From the NCBI GenBank assembly GCA_037367355.1, contig CM074702.1, forward strand, positions 2,914,001 to 2,978,000: DNA of 64,000 nucleotides. Direction: 5' to 3'. Position 1 is the first letter of the stretch, and the number at the start of each line of letters is the position of its first letter. Positions 58,202 to 64,000 of this stretch are shown here, piece by piece. The stretch comes from Neoscytalidium dimidiatum. Its lineage: Eukaryota > Ascomycota > Dothideomycetes > Botryosphaeriales > Botryosphaeriaceae. The notes under the pieces were generated by a model that searched no databases, had not been told where the DNA came from, and saw nothing but the letters and a program-made list of their open reading frames with translations. Both the position numbers and the translations under genes were made by a program.

Positions 58202-59989
58202 TCACAGAAAATTCAGCCTCATCGACGTGCATTCACCGACAGATATGAGTGTACTGCCATTCTCGGAAAGTGATCGGGCCCCAAGTCTGGGTCACCGGAT
58301 GGGGCTGAGGGGCTAACCGCAGCATTAGCAGCCTGGCCAAACTTCAACGCTGACTGGCGGTCACCACCGTAAGCACGACTGCTTATTAGTAGGAAACCCG
58401 GGACAGCGAGGGCCAACCGACTCAGTTTCGGACCAAGGTGGATCTCAGCTTCAGTCTTTGGTACCCATCCACAGCGTGGAGGATCGGCCCATCATTTTCC
58501 GGTGATTACTCGCATGAAAGAAGTTACCGTAGGTGACCACCATATACATAGAGTGAAGTACCGCGTTTGGCAGTATTTCGTCGCGCCAGAACATGCATCA
58601 TAGTCTTGTAGCGGACAACTCTATAAGGCGAGATCATTGTAAGCACCAGCTGCATAGGTAAGCGAATGTTCTGCAGCTCAAGTGTGGAGAACAGCGCACG
58701 ACGGGTGCTGTGTGGGCCGACACGTCAAAGAGTCGCGTCTGCCATGCGGATTCTTTTCCTGGAAAGATCAGTCCGCTGTGTTGTGGTCCGCTCACAGTCG
58801 GTGCCGTTGAGAAATCCTCGAAGAATCGTTCCCGGCTATGCGGTATTCTTTCTTAGGTAGACTTGAGCACATACAGAGCTGCCGGCAACTGATGACATCC
58901 AGCAGTGAATTTGGTGTCCATCGCCGAGGTCTCGATCGGGTAACCCATGGTCAATGATTGACAGCGTCCAATGCTAGCTCCAGGCTCTGGGTGGCCACCG
59001 GACACAGCCTTGCAGCGATGTTCAGGTCGATGCTGTGGCCAAGTTGTTGGTCATTTGGGGGCCAGCAGAAAATTACCAGTCGGCATTACCGAAAGGGGCA
59101 ATGTGCGCTTCACCGGAATAAACCCTCTGTGTTCCGGACTCAGCCCCAGCAGCGTATGTCGTGCCACTCCGGCCGCCGGGCTGAGGAGGCCCAATGCAGT
59201 GAGAATGGCTGCGGCTCCTGTTCCGTGCCAAGAGTCGCTGGGCGTGAGCTTGATTGGTTGAGTTCTGACCGGAGGTGCTAGGTCGTGCTCTGTCAGGTTC
59301 CGGATAACGTCATCCACTGGGCCTGTCAGCCCGCCCGCCCAAAAATATACTCAAATCACGTTCTCTTGCTTTTCACGGGATGGGCTGCGTGTTCAACTCT
59401 GGCTGCCCGGTCGAATGATATTCTGAAGCGGAATTACAAGGAAAGACATACCCTCGTGAATTTTGGGCTTTGTGTACTATTATCGCACAACGTCGAAGCA
59501 TCAGCCAAATACTTCACCAATGATGACGGTTCATTTTATGTATCGATTTCTCTACGATCATTACATCATGTGAGAGTTCTCGAAACTCAACGACACGCTC
59601 ATTTCTTCAATGCTTCATGTTCACATTAACTTAAACCTCGGAATCATGCATTCCTTCAAAACTAGTACAACAAAGTTCCATTTCACTACTTCGGCTTTCG
59701 CTCGAAGGAACATCTAGTTGGATTGTTGTCGGCGAAATGCGCTGTCATGAGGGTACGCCCGGTCGAAGCCTTGATGCAACGTCGACCTCGAGCTTTTTCT
59801 TTTCTTTTGTTCTTTTTTATGAAGATGGTTGTCGACTTGGTGCAGTTGCAAACCAGAACGGCGACACACTCCGTACTGTCGCCTACTGCAGACAGGGTTA
59901 TCATTGGCGACAGCGAGGCCGAAGCGCCTTGCGGAAGCCTTCACCTTCAACCTCACCTCAGAAATTTCCACATCCTTTCTCTCATCGTC
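58202..59989. other. Intergenic region
   Basis: About 1.8 kb. Near 59730-59990 a few plus-strand fragments could be the mutated N-terminus of the receptor that follows, but I cannot align them to PNP sequence. Otherwise nothing recognised. Confidence 0.35.
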
Positions 59990-62766
59990 TCAGAGCATCA
60001 GTAGCCCATAACGTGGTCATTGCATCTCTCCCGGCAGGTTCACTGCGGTACCATTGTCTCTGGAGACACGCTCGTTGAGGACAAGCGTACAAGAGACTCA
60101 ATTGTTAGAAGAATAGACCAAGGCTGTATCTGTCTCAAGATGGAGGCGGCCGGGCTGATGAATGGGTTTCCTTGTCTCGTTATTCGTGGAACATGCGACT
60201 ACGCCGACTCGCACAATAATGGCCGCTGGCAGTGCTACGCTGCGGCGACCGCTGCAGCCTATGCCAAAAAGTTATTACTAATGGCACCAAAGACATCCAT
60301 CCTCACAGCCAATCAGATAACTGATCAGATGGCTAAGGTAGCTAATCGCCGTATCATCTTGAACGCCCTTCGGTTGGCAGAGATGGATGAGAGATTTCAC
60401 GATGTCCCGGGGGAGGCAAAAGCGGCATTCAGATGGATTTTCAAGAACGAGCACTCCACGAAGCGAGCTATGGGACACTACGAATGGAAGGAAGTCTCAG
60501 AGCCAAGGACCCCATTTAAGTCATGGGTAGAGTCAGAGGGGGGCATTTCTCATGTATCCGGTAAACCCGGCTCTGGAAAGTCAAACCCGATTAAATAATT
60601 TTGGCAACACGAGGATATACAAGAAGCTCTCCGTTCCTGTTATGGCAGGTACGCTTAGCGCGGCGCTAGCACCGCTGGGTCCGCTGGGTAGTTTAGCTCC
60701 TCCGCTCTCTCCCAGAGACGAGAGACAACAGCGAATACAAGTACTTACGAGGTTTTGCTCCAACAGTTCCTGGGCCCGGACTCGCGGCCAAGAGCTAGCC
60801 TTAGCGCGCTTCTTCTTCTGGAAATTGGGGAGACCTCTGCAGAAGAGCTTGGCAGGTGTGGTCAGATCCCTTCTCTTCTGTGATTTTGAACAGTGTTCAG
60901 AAGCTATTAAATCCGTGTTCCCAAACCACTGGAGACCTGCAGATTATGCAAACACGGCACCAGCATTAGAACTCGCGATTAGTGATAATGAAGGCCTACG
61001 GGGCTTTGATCGGCTCATCAGCTCGGGAGATGTGTGCACCACGCATTGTCTCTGCTTTCTCATAAATGGTCTCGACGAATTTGAGGAGAAATGCGCTACC
61101 TACGGAATGCTGATTTTAAATCTCTACAGATGGCTTGAGGGTTCGGCGGGCGCAGTGGAACTCTGCGTTCCGAGTGGAGAATTTCCTATTTTCTAGGATC
61201 GTTTCGTCGTTGCTCAACCAATGCGACTTAAGATCTTACGGAAGCTGACATTGAACGGGTCGTCCATTAGACGTTGGACGACAAGTACTTCTGGTGTCTA
61301 CAGAAGAGGGATCCTCTCGTTATGAAGCACTTCTCAATAGGATCATCTGGAGGGCTGAAGGAGTGTTGATCTGGGTTATACTAACTTTAAAATTGCTTTG
61401 TACCGCGTTGGAGAACCAGTCCTCCTTTTCAGAGCACCAACGGAAGCTTTCTGTAATCCCAACAGAACCTGCCCAATTCTATCGACTCGCCTTGGACAAA
61501 ATTCAGGACTACGGTAAGAAATACGTGTTTTGTGTACTCTCTGCGATCAGCAAGATTGAGAATATCCAGTTCTTGCGTCGTACTTACGACTACGGGTCGC
61601 GGTACCTATGTCTATGGCAATCCTCTTTTCCTTGCCGAATATTTCGACAATCTTTCTTTTGCAGCAAAAGAAATGCGCCAGAACTATGAAGGGGACGAAA
61701 CACAGTTTCGATTAGACGTAATCATCGCACAATTGATGGGCCGTTGCATAAGACTCGTGGAAATGCTGCCAACTTTACCGCGTGCGTGGATCGTGCATTT
61801 CACGCATCGATCTATTCACAAATTTTTGAGTGGCTTTGCGAGAAACGACTCCGCGAAGCATCTGAAGGCCCTCGATATTATTAAACTACTGATGCAAACC
61901 TTTTTGGCAACGCTACAGTCACCGGCTGTCGATGACTTTTGCACAGACTGACTCTTCACGTACGAACGCAAAGTGGAAAAACTAATACTCATCCGGAGAG
62001 AGTCATCGATCGTTGACTATAAGCAATACTTTGCTACCATGGACAGAATTGAGACTGCGGCGCGTCACGCGGAAGTTCGTTATTATCCAGAATTCATCCG
62101 TCTTGACCGAGATCAGCGCCCGACAATGCACCAAGAAAAACATCGGTGGACGTCTACATCATTCTTGCAGCAGCGCGTGACACGTTTCTCCAATCAATAC
62201 GTGACATTTCAAGTTGAGAAAGGGGCATTAGCCGAATTTTGCGACTTTGAAAAAAAAATAAAAAGATTGTCTCCAATGCGTTGTCGATGGCATCAAGGAC
62301 GAAAAAGGACAGCCCACAACATGTTCAGGAGACCCTGAACGCCCGGTGGTTTCAATACGTTATTGGTCCAAATCAGAGCTACCAGGAATTGCCTTATTCT
62401 TCGTCTTCTGAATAGGCCCCGCGGTGCCAACTCTTGCTTTTAGCAACGCAAGATGGCGTCCTAAGTTCTCGAGCATGGGCAGCTGTCGAAACGTCTTTCA
62501 AATTTGGCGCTTTCCAGCCGCAGTGGATCTATGACGAACTTTCTTTTTGCGGTGGGTGCAAGCTGAGATTTGGGAGGGATAAAACAGAATCGATTGCAGG
62601 AGCGCCAGGTGATCGGGATCAAATTCCAACATGTCTCCAGCATAAAGGCAGGAAAGCGAGTTTGCAGAACTGGATTGAGCTCTGGGAACCAAGCAATGCC
62701 GACGCATTACTAGAGTTGCTAGATCAGGAACTCTGCCGAGAAGATGTCGAAATTGGAGCTCTGTAA
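59990..62766 (+). pseudogene. PNP-NACHT NLR-type receptor, decayed
   Basis: The piece AHNVVIASLPAG (60004-60039) is the start of the PNP_UDP fold found at the N-terminus of fungal NLRs. It is followed directly, one frame over, by GTIVSGDTLVEDKRTRDS and MEAAGLMNGFPCLVIRGTC, its C-terminal part, so about 150 residues in between have been deleted. The NACHT module follows: GKPGSGKS (Walker A, about 60560-60585), then a stop (TAA after NPIK at 60596), WQHEDIQEAL, ALARFFFWKLGRPLQKSL and CFLINGLDEFEE (Walker B) in a second frame ending at 61196. Further fragments to 62766 (with HFTHRSIHKFLSGFA and a CxxC piece) are the usual region after NACHT. Intact relatives act in programmed cell death and non-self recognition; this copy cannot make a full protein. 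Confidence 0.72.
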
Positions 62767-62798
62767 GTACTCAGCCGCTTAAGAGTAGACCTACTACC

Positions 62799-63403
62799 TT
62801 GGCGGGAACACGCTTAAATAAAAATAGAAATTCAGGCTTATACACGACACCGGCTACCGGTCTGCAGCTCCAGCGGGACCCGATCCGAGAGCCTAATCCC
62901 GGAAAAGCTCTTGTCGCCGTCGAGGCTGCTGCTGGTCTCCGCCATTCCGACCGTCACATTCTGAAGGGACAGGGCGCAAGGGGTGGCTCTCGACGAAGCC
63001 CATCGCGCTTAGCCCTGAGGTCGCCGGCGTTGTCGTCAAGCTCGGGCCTGGCTCTCACATGCCTCAGCTATCCAGCTTGGCGGCTGCGTGGCTGTCGGCT
63101 ACACGCTCGAAAATCCTCAGCTCGGCTCCGGTCAGCAGTGCTCCCGGGCTGGCCTACGATGGTGGCCTCGGCAGAATGGCGTATCGTCGCCGCAGCCACG
63201 AATCTGATCAAGGGGTCCCGGAGAGGGAGTTCGACCGAACAGGGAGCTGTGGCCGTCGACCCGATCACCGCTGGTTATCATGCACGAATTCTCGATGCGG
63301 ACGGACGTCAAGGCCGTATCCTACGCCCGGCTTCTTCTGCGGCAGCCCCACCGCCCTGTGGCGCTCCTCCGCCCCGACACAAAGCCGTTCCGCAGATTTT
63401 GGT
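62799..63403 (+). pseudogene. Zinc-containing alcohol dehydrogenase relic
   Basis: A scatter of short pieces in family order across different frames: LVAVEAAAGLRHSD (62915-62955; the catalytic Cys-His-Ser-Asp reads Arg-His-Ser-Asp), then WLSTKPIALSPEVAGVVVKL (about 62988-63050), then GGCVAVGYTLENPQLG, a Cys-poor lobe (usual C-x2-C lost), and QGAVAVDPITAGYHARILDA (about 63240-63300). At least three frame changes are needed within 400 bp and the coenzyme-binding Gly motif is missing. The enzyme would oxidise alcohols using NAD(P). It lies between the dead receptor and the edge gene. Confidence 0.5.
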
Positions 63404-64000
63404 TCAGCCCAGCCCCAACGAGGTTCTTGCGCCTCCGCCTGCCTTGTGAATGCAGTGCCGGACATCGTCCTCGCACGACTGGCCGTGCACGGTCAATCCC
63501 CACCGGTGGATTTCGTTGATCCAGTCCACGAAGTGACGGATGTTCGCGCGGGAGTCGCAGTCGCCCTGGAGCAGCTTGAACATGCGGCAACCCGCCCACG
63601 AGTTGCTATCATCGAACGTGGGCTCGGTGCACCAGAATTGGTAGGATCGGCCGGCCACGACCAGGCCGTAGTGCCGCAGCGCGGTTCTGTCAGCGTCGGT
63701 CCACGGAGACGCCGTGGCCTTGAGGCGCCGGTGTTTCAGCTTGTACCGGTTGTACAGGGCAATGGCCGACGACACTGCAACCTGGGCGACGGCTTGGGAT
63801 GCCGTCTTCTCGTTCTTTTTGAACTCGATCGTCAAGTAGGGGCAAAGGATGCGGTTCTGCCTGACGCATACGAAGGACTTGACCAACATGCGATACTCGG
63901 GGTTGAATGCCTGAAGAGAGATCCAGTAGGAACAGTCGGGTCTGACTGAAAACTGGTACGGCTTGATGGGCGTAGCGGAATGCAACACCGGCGGTTCCTC
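63404..64000 (-). CDS. Conserved fungal protein with PD-(D/E)XK-like motifs, 3' part (runs off right edge)
   Basis: The frame is open from the right edge (64000) to the stop at 63404, 198 residues, so the start lies outside. It reads TPIKPYQFSVRPDCSYW, then CPYLTIEFKKNEKTASQAV, ALYNRYKLKHRRL, LRHYGLVVAGRSYQFW and WINEIHRWGLTVHGQSC. These phrases recur in a large family of fungal proteins usually annotated as hypothetical. The Asp of RPD, the E-x-K of IEFKK and the following Gln look like the catalytic core of a PD-(D/E)XK nuclease fold; this is my inference. No introns are seen in this part. An alternative is a decayed gene cut elsewhere, but the visible part is intact. Confidence 0.65.
   Translation of the reverse strand, partial: EEPPVLHSATPIKPYQFSVRPDCSYWISLQAFNPEYRMLVKSFVCVRQNRILCPYLTIEFKKNEKTASQAVAQVAVSSAIALYNRYKLKHRRLKATASPWTDADRTALRHYGLVVAGRSYQFWCTEPTFDDSNSWAGCRMFKLLQGDCDSRANIRHFVDWINEIHRWGLTVHGQSCEDDVRHCIHKAGGGARTSLGLG

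Noticed and set aside
1..64000. tRNA, rRNA or CRISPR features
   Set aside because: No tRNA A/B-box pair that folds convincingly was found by eye, no rRNA-like sequence, and no regularly spaced direct repeats. A covariance-model scan would be decisive.

Overview
The window is nuclear DNA of a filamentous ascomycete. Most genes carry short (about 45-105 bp) GT-AG spliceosomal introns. The gene content is typically fungal: an alpha-1,3-glucan synthase, an HsbA-type surface protein, a kinase-HET fusion, a PNP-NACHT NLR relic and a Zn2Cys6 regulator. The mix suggests a Dothideomycete-like Pezizomycotina; this is inference and no marker gene settles it.

Layout. 0-5.5 kb: a partial secreted-protein gene, a small crystallin-like secreted protein whose second intron lacks a GT donor, an AT-rich gene-poor block and a decayed type-B carboxylesterase. 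6-10.3 kb: one long minus-strand gene that I read as a protein kinase fused to a HET domain. Its linker is interrupted by a chain of introns separated by single-codon exons, the strangest structure in the window. 10.6-11.3 kb: a degenerate AT-rich foldback element. 13-20.6 kb: an intact secreted HEMTH metallopeptidase, a glutamine-rich hypothetical protein, an SGNH hydrolase and a membrane-anchored Hsp70/actin-fold-like protein. 21-30 kb: a graveyard of a bZIP factor, a Baeyer-Villiger monooxygenase, a Zn2Cys6 factor and a small BYS1-like protein, all carrying stops or frameshifts; it looks like a dead metabolic cluster.

31-37 kb: a small secreted protein made of two nearly identical 41-residue repeats, an intact four-exon zinc-ribbon/P-loop ATPase/PD-(D/E)XK protein resembling Crinkler-type effectors, and a frameshifted small gene. 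37.8-58 kb is core-like and intact: alpha-1,3-glucan synthase divergently paired with a GPI-type alpha-amylase, an HsbA-like protein, a serine-rich GPI protein and a secreted S41 peptidase. 59.9-64 kb is again accessory: a decayed PNP-NACHT receptor, a zinc alcohol dehydrogenase relic and the end of a gene encoding a possible PD-(D/E)XK-like protein.

The alpha-amylase and glucan synthase act together in cell-wall alpha-1,3-glucan formation. The HET, NLR and nuclease-type genes are self/non-self recognition or effector families typical of fast-turnover regions. All coordinates, splice sites and reading frames were worked out by eye; family names rest on motif recognition, not on searches.
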